Shown piece after piece: positions 45,808-53,647 of a DNA stretch of 64,000 nt (positions are counted from its first letter, which is position 1; each line of letters opens with the position of its first letter). The stretch spans positions 558,001 to 622,000 of the forward strand of contig NZ_BJTG01000001.1 of NCBI RefSeq assembly GCF_013340205.1. Reading direction: 5' to 3'. Under the pieces are notes generated by a model. It was given only the letters and a program-made list of their open reading frames with translations. It searched no databases and was not told the DNA's origin. The translations under genes were made by a program, and so were the position numbers. This stretch comes from Anaeromyxobacter diazotrophicus. GTDB taxonomy: Bacteria; Myxococcota; Myxococcia; Myxococcales; Anaeromyxobacteraceae.

Positions 45808-46947
45808 TCACGATCCGGTACCGCGCTGTCGCTGCGTCCGCGTCGAGCCAGCGGCCTCAGCGCCCTCGCCGCACGCCCCTGAAGTGCATCCGCCAGCGGC
45901 GGTGGATGGAGCGCTCCGGTCCGCGTCCTTCCGGAACTGTTCCATGTGCTCCCTGCCGAAGACGTGCTCCGCGTGCAGGGAGTTGTGATCCCAGCAAGCC
46001 ACTCTCAGGTTGTCGGCGGTGCTGCGCCCGCCGAGCGCCACCGGGTGGATGTGGTCGAGCTCGAGCCGCTTCGTCGAGCCGCAGACGCTCCCGTCCGGCA
46101 GGCGGAAGGCACACCGGCCGCCGTCCCGCTTCCACACCTCCCGAGCCACCGCCGCCGGGACGTGGCGCGGGTCGGCGGAGGGCTTCTGAGGCGCCGGCCG
46201 CGGCTTCTTCACGAGGCCGCGCCGGCGGTCGGCCTTCTCGAGGAGGAGGTCGAGCGCGGCGGAGAGCACCGCCTCGGTGTCGCCGTCGGGGATGGCGTGG
46301 GAGAGCGCGTCCTTGGCCGCGTCGAGCTTGGCGAGGAACGCCTTCGAGACGGTGACGTGGTAGCGGCGGAGCTCGGCGTCGAGGGGCACCACCTCGTCGC
46401 GCGGGCGAGCCGGCGCGGAGAAGAGGTCTGCGTCTGGCTGTACCCTTTCGGACTTCGCCGGCGAAGTCCGTTCGGGTACAGGCGGCTCCGCCGCTGCGGG
46501 CGCACGCGGCGGCGGAGCGGTGCGCGCGAGCGCCGTGACCACCTCGCGGCGCGGCGGATTCGCGACCGGCCTCAGCTCCGCGACGAGCGCCTCCGCCTCG
46601 CGCTTCGAGAGGCCGTAGAAGCGCGGCAGCACCTCGCCCGCGTTCTCCGGGGTGAGCGCCTTCGAGAGCTCGTACACGACCGACATGCAGACGCGCCCGT
46701 CGCGGAGCGGCTCCACCACGGCCGGGAAGCGCTGGACGAGCGCGGCGGCCGTCATGCGTCGGGCAGCGGCGCTGCTCGTGAGCCGGAGCTCGCGCTCGAG
46801 GTACTGGAAGAGCGAGGCGTAGCCGAGCGTGCCCCACCCGCGCTGACGGTCGAAGTCCGCCAGGGCGACGAGAAAGTCGGCGAGTCGGCTCCGCTCCTCG
46901 GCGAGGAGCGAGGCGATGCGGCGGGAGAGCGCGCGGGCGTCGGTCAT
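45808..46947 (-). CDS. HNH endonuclease-domain protein
   Basis: A 379-residue protein. Residues 1-120 form a helical region (LADFLVALADFDRQRGWGTLGYASLFQYLERELRLT, then LSKALTPENAGEVLPRFYGLSKREAEALV) like the N-terminal part of DUF222-type HNH proteins. Residues about 270-345 carry the HNH nuclease: CAFRLPDGSVC, KRLELDHIHPVALGG, TADNLRVACWDHN. The cysteine pairs and the two histidines are intact. Such proteins are often multicopy and mobile; this one sits in the accessory spacer behind glmS. The middle of the gene (46440-46479) carries a 40-bp palindrome translated in frame. The last 40 residues are low-complexity and probably unfolded. Confidence 0.85.
   Translation of the reverse strand: MTDARALSRRIASLLAEERSRLADFLVALADFDRQRGWGTLGYASLFQYLERELRLTSSAAARRMTAAALVQRFPAVVEPLRDGRVCMSVVYELSKALTPENAGEVLPRFYGLSKREAEALVAELRPVANPPRREVVTALARTAPPPRAPAAAEPPVPERTSPAKSERVQPDADLFSAPARPRDEVVPLDAELRRYHVTVSKAFLAKLDAAKDALSHAIPDGDTEAVLSAALDLLLEKADRRRGLVKKPRPAPQKPSADPRHVPAAVAREVWKRDGGRCAFRLPDGSVCGSTKRLELDHIHPVALGGRSTADNLRVACWDHNSLHAEHVFGREHMEQFRKDADRSAPSTAAGGCTSGACGEGAEAAGSTRTQRQRGTGS
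46440..46479. repeat. 40-bp palindrome inside the HNH gene
   Basis: The arms GTACCC/GGGTAC (46440-46445, 46474-46479) and GGACTTCGCC/GGCGAAGTCC (46450-46459, 46460-46469) are perfectly complementary about the centre at 46459/46460; three bases between them mismatch on each side. It is translated in frame as part of the linker between the N-terminal domain and the nuclease. Confidence 0.85.
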
Positions 46948-47480
46948 ACCGAGAGTGTCTCATGCGTCTTCGCGGCCTCCCCGGACGCACGAGGTTCGCG
47001 CTGGGACCGCTCGGCGACCACACTCGGCGAGAACGGGTTCGGCCGGTCGCCGCGCCCCTGAGCGGCCCGGCGCGACCGCGGGAGAGGCCTCCTCGCGCCT
47101 TCGCGTCCGCCGAAGCGCGAGCCGCGCGGGAACGCGTCAAGCTCCCATGTGGGACGACCCAGACGATAGTTACGTTATGTGAAATACAGGTCCCCGGTTC
47201 GCATCCGCTGCCGACCCCGCGTGTTCACCCTCAGCAACCGCCTGTGAGCCGGGCCACGCCCGGCCGCGTCGGACGCGCGGCACCGCCTCGCGCGCGACGC
47301 TCCAACATCCAGGAGCGCCCGCGGCCGCGGCTCCGCCCGCGCAACTGCCGCGCCCCTCCCTGCCGAACCCCGCCCGCTCGCGCGAAACCGCTCCGAGCTG
47401 CGGGCGGGGTTGCGGGGCCACTTGTATGTCGGGGGCCCATGACAAACCGCTTGGTCGCACGGCAGATCGCTAGCCCCCGT

Positions 47481-47512
47481 CCCTCTCCCCGCTCCGCGGG
47501 GCGAGGGAGAGG
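47481..47512. repeat. CCCTCTCCCC palindromic element
   Basis: CCCTCTCCCCGC then, after TCC, GCGGGGCGAGGGAGAGG: inverted arms of about 14 bases with one or two bulged positions. Same family as the elements at 11617-11655 and 47630-47668. Confidence 0.65.
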
Positions 47513-47629
47513 AGTGAGCCCGCGGGGATACCGCGAGCTCGACTGCGAAGATGTGATGAATCGTCAGCGGCTGCGCGGGGCGAGGGGAGAGCGTGGAGCA
47601 GGACTCGCGGGCCGCCTCCCTGTGCCATT

Positions 47630-47668
47630 CCCCTCTCCCCCGCCGGGGGAAGGGCCAGGGAGAGGGGG
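47630..47668. repeat. CCCTCTCCCC palindromic element
   Basis: CCCCTCTCCC at 47630-47639 and GGGAGAGGGG at 47658-47667 are perfect 10-base inverted arms; inside them CCCC-CGCC-GGGG makes a second stem. It lies 30 bases beyond the stop of the minus-strand gene at 47698 and may act as its terminator. Confidence 0.65.
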
Positions 47669-47697
47669 CCACACCGCGGGTCACGAGGCCCGCCTCG

Positions 47698-48498
47698 CTA
47701 CCCCGGCGCGAGCGCGAGCGGCAGGATCCGGTCGGAGAGGTGCCGGAAGACCTTGCTCGGCCGACCGAATCCGATGGCGTCGAAGCCGGCCGAGATCGCG
47801 CGCCACCCCTCCGGCTCCGCCTCCGGCGTGACCTCCTCGGTCTGACCGTAGATCGCGTACCCCTCGAGCTTCGCGAGGTCGAAGATCACCCGCACCGACG
47901 TCCGGTTGACCTGCAGGTTGCGCAGCGTCTTCATGGTCAGGCCGTCGCCGTGGAAGGTGGCGAGCCGGCCGTTCCGGAGCTCCCGGTGCCACACGAAGCG
48001 CGGGGTGACGTTCGCCTGCGGCCCCATCGCGAGCAGGCCGTGGGTGGCGCTGCTCACCGTCCGCGCCACGTCCTCGAAGGGCACCCGCTCGAAGAAGTTC
48101 AGGTCGTACGGACCGTGGTGGACGGTGAAGGTCTGGCGCGCGTGGAGGAGGAGCTCGCCGCGCCCGGGCACCTCGTAGGCCTCCGCCTCCGCGCCGCACG
48201 CCCGCAGGGCGGGCGTCTTGAGCTGGAAGCCGTGCACCGACCGGTAGTCGCTGACCGACACGGTCACGTTCTCGCCCGCCAGGAGGGGGCGGGGCAGCGC
48301 GCCGCGCACGTGGACGTCCACGTCGGTGGGCGCGCCGCCGGGCGTGACGCGGGCGACGCGCACCAGCGCCACCTCGGGGTGCGTGCCCGGCTGCCCGGTA
48401 GTGACGAGGAAGGTGAGCAGGGTCGGGTGCTCGATCCAGGTCACCTGCCGCGGCAGGAGTTCCTCGCAGAACTGCATGACATCGGCCGCCTCGATCAT
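47698..48498 (-). CDS. PNPOx-like FMN-binding split-barrel protein
   Basis: A 266-residue protein. The second half, HGLLAMGPQANVTPRFVWHRELRNGRLATFHGD then MKTLRNLQVNRTSVRVIFDLAKLEGYAIYGQTEEV, reads like a pyridoxamine-phosphate-oxidase split barrel. The first half (VALVRVARVTPGG, VTVSVSDYRSVHGFQLKTPALR) may be a second, degenerate copy. The cofactor could be FMN, but F420 or haem are possible in this superfamily. I begin at the ATG at 48498; a GTG 4 codons upstream is an alternative. It is 80 bases downstream of a MocR-type regulator gene on the same strand, so it may be linked to that regulator's control, perhaps vitamin B6 metabolism. Identification is tentative. Confidence 0.55.
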   Translation of the reverse strand: MIEAADVMQFCEELLPRQVTWIEHPTLLTFLVTTGQPGTHPEVALVRVARVTPGGAPTDVDVHVRGALPRPLLAGENVTVSVSDYRSVHGFQLKTPALRACGAEAEAYEVPGRGELLLHARQTFTVHHGPYDLNFFERVPFEDVARTVSSATHGLLAMGPQANVTPRFVWHRELRNGRLATFHGDGLTMKTLRNLQVNRTSVRVIFDLAKLEGYAIYGQTEEVTPEAEPEGWRAISAGFDAIGFGRPSKVFRHLSDRILPLALAPG

Positions 48499-48578
48499 GA
48501 GGCCACGCACTTCAACAAGGGTGCCAAGCCCGCACGCAGGGATCACGGCCGCGGCGCCGGGTGGCGCGTCACCCTGGG

Positions 48579-50051
48579 CTAACTCGCCTCCAGCAGGCGC
48601 CGGGCCAGCCGGCCCACCAGCCGGATGGCGCCGTCGATGCGCTCGCTCCAGGGGTCGCCGCACGAGATGCGGAGGCTGCTGGCGTGGGCGCCCGAGGCGG
48701 AGAAGATGTGCCCCGGCGCGATCGAGACGCCCATCTCCAGGGCGCGCCCGTGCAGCTCGAGCGCGTCCACCTCGGCCGGCATCTCGATCCACAGGAAGCA
48801 GCCGCCGCGGGGGCGCGACACGCGCGTGCCGGCCGGGAACTCGGCCGCCACCGCCGCCGCCGCGCGCGCCACGTTGTGCTCGAGCCGGGCGCGCAGCGCG
48901 CGCAGGTGCCGGTCGTAGCCGCCCTCGGCGAGGAAGCGCGCCAGGGCGCGCTGCGTGAGCGTGGCGGTCGCCACGCTGGTCGCGAACTTGAGCACCTCGA
49001 CCCGGTCGTGCCAGCGGCCCGGCGCGACGTAGCCGAGCCGGAACCCGGGGGCGAGCGTCTTCGAGAAGGACCCGCAGTAGATGACCGTGCCGTCGCGGTC
49101 GAACGCCTTGGCCGGCCGCGGGCGCGCCGGGCCGAAGGCGAGGTCGCCGTAGACGTCGTCCTCGAGCAGCGGCACGGCGCGGTCGGCGAGCAGCTCGACC
49201 AGCCGCCGCTTCGACTCGTCCGGCATGCAGCTCCCGAGGGGGTTCGAGAAGCTCGGCACCGCCAGCACCGCCGCCACCCGCCGCTCGAGCATCCGGCGCG
49301 CCAGCTCGTCCACGTCCATCCCGGTCTCGGGGTGGCAGGGCACCTCCATCACCCGCAGGCCCAGCGCCTCCACGGCGAGCAGCGTGCCGTAGTAGGCGGG
49401 CGACTCGACGGCGACGGTGTCGCCGCGTGACGTCACCGCGAGCAGCGCCAGCTGGAGCGCCTCGGTGGCGCCGTTCGTGACGATGAGGTCGTCCTCGGAC
49501 AGCTCGCAGCCGGCGGCCACGGCGCGCTGCGCGACGAGCCGCCGGAGGGCGTGCAGCCCCGGCGGATAGGTCACCTCGATCCCCCCGGTGACCGACCGCC
49601 GCGCCTCGGCCGCCACCGCCCGCGCGAGCGCCCGGGTGGGGAGGAGCGCTGGCGCCGGCGTGGCGGTCCCGAGGTGGATGAGCCCCGGATCGGCCGCGGC
49701 CCGGTAGATGCCGGCCACGAGCGCGCTCACGCCGTCGAGCGAGGTGGCCGCGTGGGGCGCCGGCGCGGAGGGCCGCGGCACCGGGAGCACGGCGCGCACC
49801 TTCACGTAGTAGCCCGAGCGCGGGCGCGCCTCGACCAGGCCGGCCGCCTCCAGCTGCGCCAGGGCCTGCAGCACGGTGGAGGCCGAGACGCCTTCGTCCA
49901 CGCGCATCTTCCTGACGGAAGGGAGCTTTTCGCCCGGCGCGAGCGTGCCGTCCTCCACCGCCCGCGCGAACCGGCGCGCGATCGCCTCGTAGCGCGGGAG
50001 CCCGCGCTCCACCCCCACCTCATCCCCCGATGTGCGCTCCACCTGCGCCAT
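48579..50051 (-). CDS. MocR-family transcriptional regulator (GntR domain fused to aminotransferase)
   Basis: A 490-residue regulator. Residues about 12-85 are a GntR winged helix (RYEAIARRFARAVEDGTLAPGEKLPSVRKM, EGVSASTVLQALAQLEAAGLVEARPRSGYYV). The rest is a fold-type I aminotransferase domain with VTNGATEALQLAL, ESPAYYG, SFSNPLG, LLEDDVYGDL and the PLP lysine in GSFSKTLAPGFRLGY. MocR proteins sense PLP or its amino-acid adducts and control divergent or adjacent genes. The ATG at 50051 has GGAGGG 8 bases before it, better placed than the GTG at 50060. Two direct repeats at 50074 and 50105 in the gap to the divergent DUF2917 gene are its probable operator. Confidence 0.92.
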   Translation of the reverse strand: MAQVERTSGDEVGVERGLPRYEAIARRFARAVEDGTLAPGEKLPSVRKMRVDEGVSASTVLQALAQLEAAGLVEARPRSGYYVKVRAVLPVPRPSAPAPHAATSLDGVSALVAGIYRAAADPGLIHLGTATPAPALLPTRALARAVAAEARRSVTGGIEVTYPPGLHALRRLVAQRAVAAGCELSEDDLIVTNGATEALQLALLAVTSRGDTVAVESPAYYGTLLAVEALGLRVMEVPCHPETGMDVDELARRMLERRVAAVLAVPSFSNPLGSCMPDESKRRLVELLADRAVPLLEDDVYGDLAFGPARPRPAKAFDRDGTVIYCGSFSKTLAPGFRLGYVAPGRWHDRVEVLKFATSVATATLTQRALARFLAEGGYDRHLRALRARLEHNVARAAAAVAAEFPAGTRVSRPRGGCFLWIEMPAEVDALELHGRALEMGVSIAPGHIFSASGAHASSLRISCGDPWSERIDGAIRLVGRLARRLLEAS

Positions 50052-50073
50052 ATAGCACACCCTCCGTCGAGCC

Positions 50074-50114
50074 GTATCTGTACCGGTATCAGAACGTAGT
50101 TGCTGTGTCTGTAC
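50074..50114. promoter_or_regulatory. MocR-type operator: two direct repeats
   Basis: GTATCTGTAC at 50074-50083 and GTGTCTGTAC at 50105-50114 differ at one base and are 31 bp apart, three helical turns, so both face the same side of the DNA. The first is followed by CGGTATCAG, giving an overlapping palindrome TACCGGTA at 50081-50088. This lies midway between the divergent starts at 50051 and 50144, as expected for a MocR dimer site. Confidence 0.65.
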
Positions 50115-50143
50115 TTATTCGCTGGCTGAGCTAGGTTCGCGGC

Positions 50144-50464
50144 ATGGAAACGAGCACCTGGCTCATGCAGCGCAACGCGCCTCCCGCCCGGGAGACTCAC
50201 CTGCGGCTCCCCTTCGTGCACCGCGCCGCGACCCAGACGCTGTCGCTGGCCGAGGGCGCCGCCTGGAGCGTGCACTCGCCTCGCGCGGGGCTCGTGGTGC
50301 AGTGCGAGACGGGCAAGCTGTGGCTGACGGTGGAGGGCGACCCGGAGGACCACATCCTGCTCGCCCCCGACCGCTTCTGCGTGCCGACCCGCGGGCGCGT
50401 GGCGGTGCTGGCCCTCGCGCCGAGCTCCATCGAGGTCACCTCCGCTCCGAACCTGGCGCACTGA
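50144..50464 (+). CDS. DUF2917 protein
   Basis: A 106-residue protein with the DUF2917 pattern: a tryptophan near the start of the domain (GAAWSVHSPRAGLVVQCETGKLWLTVEGDPEDHILLAPDRFCVP), then a strand-rich end VAVLALAPSSIEV. It looks like a small cupin-type all-beta domain. The family has no established function that I know of. It diverges from the MocR gene with their operator between them, so it is the likely main target of that regulator. The hairpin at 50469-50487 follows its stop. No signal peptide is seen. Confidence 0.82.
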   Translation: METSTWLMQRNAPPARETHLRLPFVHRAATQTLSLAEGAAWSVHSPRAGLVVQCETGKLWLTVEGDPEDHILLAPDRFCVPTRGRVAVLALAPSSIEVTSAPNLAH

Positions 50465-50468
50465 AGGA

Positions 50469-50487
50469 CCGCCCCCTTGCGGGGCGG
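50469..50487 (+). terminator. hairpin after the DUF2917 gene
   Basis: CCGCCCC at 50469-50475 and GGGGCGG at 50481-50487 are perfect 7-base arms with a 5-base loop, 5 bases after the stop. No T-run follows. Confidence 0.45.
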
Positions 50488-50558
50488 CGAGCCGGGGGCG
50501 CCCGCGGCGCATCGCGCGCGGCGCCCGCGCCCCGGCAGGTCGCGGTACCATCCTCGGC

Positions 50559-51137
50559 GTGAACCTCCGCCTGTTCGTGGCGCTCGAGCCGTCCGAGCTC
50601 ATCCACCGGCGCCTGGCTGCGCTGCAGGGCGAGCTGCGGCGGGCGGCCGGCGGCGCCGCCGAGCAGGTGAAGTGGGTCTCGCCGGAGGGCGTCCACCTCA
50701 CCCTGCAGTTCCTCGGGGCGGTGCCCGAGGAGCGGCTCCCGGCCATCCAGGGAGCCGTGGGGCGGGCCGCCGCCGGGAGCGCGCCGCTCGAGCTGGCGGT
50801 GGCCGGCGCGGGCGCCTTCCCCAGCGCGCGCCGCGCGCGCGTGCTGTGGGCGGCGGTCGCGGGCGACGTCGCGCCGCTGGCCGCGCTCGTCGCCGCGCTC
50901 GGGCGCGAGCTCGCGCCGCTCGGCTTCACCCCGGAGGAGCGGCCCTTCGCGGCGCACCTCACCCTGGGGAGAGCGCGCGACGCCCGCGGCCTGCCGGGGC
51001 TCGCCGCCGCGCTGGCCCACGCCGGCGGCGGTACCGAGGCGCGCTGGCGCGCCGCCGAGGTGGTCCTGTTCCGGTCCCACCTTTCCCCTCACGGCGCGCG
51101 CTACGAGGCGCTGTACCGGGCGCCCCTCGGCCGCTGA
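50559..51137 (+). CDS. thpR: RNA 2',3'-cyclic phosphodiesterase (ThpR/LigT)
   Basis: A 192-residue 2H phosphoesterase. The two signature tetrapeptides are HLTL at 46 and HLTL at 133, with LQFLG and GRAR after them. The N-terminus NLRLFVALEPSELIHRRLAALQ is typical of the ThpR group. It hydrolyses 2',3'-cyclic phosphate ends of RNA to 2'-phosphate and was first noted as a 2'-5' RNA ligase. The start is GTG at 50559. It is preceded by a hairpin and followed by a long leader, so it is probably expressed alone. Its length is normal. Confidence 0.92.
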   Translation: MNLRLFVALEPSELIHRRLAALQGELRRAAGGAAEQVKWVSPEGVHLTLQFLGAVPEERLPAIQGAVGRAAAGSAPLELAVAGAGAFPSARRARVLWAAVAGDVAPLAALVAALGRELAPLGFTPEERPFAAHLTLGRARDARGLPGLAAALAHAGGGTEARWRAAEVVLFRSHLSPHGARYEALYRAPLGR

Positions 51138-51259
51138 GCGCCGCGCCTGGGTCCGCAAATCCGCGCGCGGATCCGCTCATTGACGACGCTCAAGTGGTCC
51201 CCCGGGTCAACGACAGGCCGCAAGCGCCCGCGCTCACGGGCCGATCCGTGATGTGTGTG

Positions 51260-51305
51260 GAGGTAAACCTTTACGTGTACCTCGGCTCAGGGGAGCATGT
51301 CCCCT
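51260..51305. promoter_or_regulatory. two adjacent inverted repeats upstream of the methyltransferase gene
   Basis: GAGGTAAAC at 51260-51268 pairs with GTGTACCTC at 51275-51283 at 8 of 9 positions. AGGGGA at 51289-51294 and TCCCCT at 51300-51305 pair perfectly around GCATG. Both lie within 95 bases of the ATG at 51352. They could be an operator and a leader hairpin. Confidence 0.4.
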
Positions 51306-51351
51306 ACATCGGCGCCAGACAGGCGCGCAGCGGGGACAAAGGACCACCACC

Positions 51352-52338
51352 ATGGACGCAGGGATCTCGAGCCACCTCGGCGCGTTCTACCAGGACGTGG
51401 CCGCCTTCCAGTCGCTCGTGGACGGCCTCGAGCACGAGACCGGCGCGCCCCCGCGCGCGCAGGCCGCGATGCTCGGCCACGGCCTCCAGACGCTGATGCT
51501 CTCCGCGGGCGAGCTCGAGTCGCACCTCGCGCCGAGCGCGCCGGAGCTCCTGCGCGACACCCAGCACACCTTCCGGCGCCTCACCTCCGCCTTCTTCTGC
51601 AAGAGCCCCAACATCGAGCGCGCGCTCACGAAGCCGCGCGGGTACGCCGGCGATCACGCGCTGCTCGACATGTACTACACCGACTCGCGGGTGAGCTCCG
51701 GCGTCGGGCGCGCGCTCGACGAGGTGCTCTACGGCACGCCGGCGGTGCGGGCCGTGGTGAACCGCAAGGAGTACGTGAAGCGCTGGCTCGCCGCGCGCGT
51801 GAGCCGCCGCTCCTGCGCGAAGGTCATCGACCTCGCCTGCGGCCCGTGCCGCGTCGAGCGCGACCTCTTCGACGCCGGCCGCGTGGCCGACGCCCAGCTG
51901 ACGGTCGTGGACCAGGATCCCGAGGCGCTCGCCTACGCCCGCCGCGTGCTCGGGCCCTACGCCGACCTGGTGAACTTCGTCCAGGCGAACGCGATCCAGA
52001 TGGCGCGCGCGAAGGCCGTCCCCGCCGCCCTGGCCGGCGCCAGCCTCACCGTCTCGCTCGGCCTCTTCGACTACCTGCCGCGCGCCATCGCGGTGAACCT
52101 GCTCCGGGCCCTGCGAGCGGGCAGCGCGCCGGGCGGTGAGCTGCTCGTCGGCAACTTCGCGCGGGGCAACCCCACCCGGACGTTCATGGAGTGGGCGGCC
52201 GACTGGGTGCTCATCCACCGCACCGACGAGGAGTTCCTGCAGCTCTTCCTCGACGCGGGGTTCGCCCCCGAGGACCTCCGCTGCGAGCGCGAGGCCGAGG
52301 GCGGCCTCGTCCTCATGGTGACGGCGCGGGTGACCTAG
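51352..52338 (+). CDS. class I SAM-dependent methyltransferase (3-OH palmitate methyl ester-type family)
   Basis: A 328-residue protein. Residues 1-140 are helical and include [16 protein letters not shown], a phrase I associate with proteins annotated as extracellular-factor (3-hydroxypalmitate methyl ester) biosynthesis methyltransferases. The C-terminal half is a Rossmann methyltransferase: [16 protein letters not shown] (SAM-binding loop), [14 protein letters not shown] (acidic residue for ribose), then [20 protein letters not shown]. The family includes enzymes that make quorum-signal fatty-acid methyl esters, but others are of unknown substrate, so the role here is inferred. The ATG at 51352 follows a long leader with two inverted repeats. 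It is monocistronic. Confidence 0.82.
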   Translation: MDAGISSHLGAFYQDVAAFQSLVDGLEHETGAPPRAQAAMLGHGLQTLMLSAGELESHLAPSAPELLRDTQHTFRRLTSAFFCKSPNIERALTKPRGYAGDHALLDMYYTDSRVSSGVGRALDEVLYGTPAVRAVVNRKEYVKRWLAARVSRRSCAKVIDLACGPCRVERDLFDAGRVADAQLTVVDQDPEALAYARRVLGPYADLVNFVQANAIQMARAKAVPAALAGASLTVSLGLFDYLPRAIAVNLLRALRAGSAPGGELLVGNFARGNPTRTFMEWAADWVLIHRTDEEFLQLFLDAGFAPEDLRCEREAEGGLVLMVTARVT

Positions 52339-52349
52339 CGCGCGTTTCC

Positions 52350-52391
52350 TTGACTTGCCCTGCTCGTCCGTTCAGGATGCGTCCGTTCAGG
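52350..52391 (+). promoter_or_regulatory. recA promoter with two tandem LexA boxes
   Basis: TTGACT at 52350-52355 is a -35; the -10 would fall near 52373-52378. Two LexA-type boxes overlap this core: CTGCTCGTCCGTTCAGG at 52360-52376 matches the Myxococcus motif CTRHAMRYBYGTTCAGS at 16 of 17 positions, and a second at 52375-52391 matches at 14 of 17. The shared core CGTCCGTTCAGG repeats with a 15-bp period, so two dimers could not easily bind at once. Confidence 0.8.
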
Positions 52392-52481
52392 TCGGCGGGC
52401 GCGCCTGTCAGCCCCCGCTGCTAGATCGAGGGCACACGTCGAGAACGGCCGCCGCGCGCGCGCCGCAAAGGGAGACCCGAG

Positions 52482-53564
<1,083 letters not shown>

Positions 53565-53596
53565 GCACTCTCGCCGGAGGATTTTCGGCTCGGCGG

Positions 53597-53617
53597 GGCG
53601 GGGGCTCGTCCCCCGCC
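53597..53617 (+). terminator. hairpin after recA
   Basis: GGCGGGGG and CCCCCGCC (53597-53604, 53610-53617) pair over 8 bases with a 5-base loop, some 30 bases after the recA stop and 31 bases before the next start. No T-run follows it. Confidence 0.45.
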
Positions 53618-53647
53618 GCCGCCCCCTGCGGTACACTCCGGCCTTCC

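Larger units (their letters stand above)
46948..47697. other. 750-base gene-poor region with repeats
   Basis: No reading frame here has convincing codon bias or a recognisable domain. It holds an AT-rich patch at about 47164-47186, unlike anything around it, an imperfect palindrome 47481-47512, a half copy at 47570-47596 and a palindrome at 47630-47668. It looks like debris of past insertions between glmS and the downstream operon. Confidence 0.6.

Noticed and set aside
47180-47215. GGTTCGCATCC, resembling the T-arm of a tRNA
   Set aside because: The flanking bases do not pair into a 5-bp T-stem, and no acceptor, D or anticodon arm can be built around it on either strand.
46962-47831. Plus-strand open frame across the gene-poor region
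   Set aside because: It has no recognisable motif, lacks the expected third-position bias, crosses two palindromic repeats and runs into the end of the split-barrel gene on the other strand.
48510-48535. A sigma-54-like TGGCAC...TTGAA on the minus strand upstream of the split-barrel gene
   Set aside because: The -12 element lacks the GC, and transcription would start almost at the start codon. The gene is more simply read from the MocR promoter.
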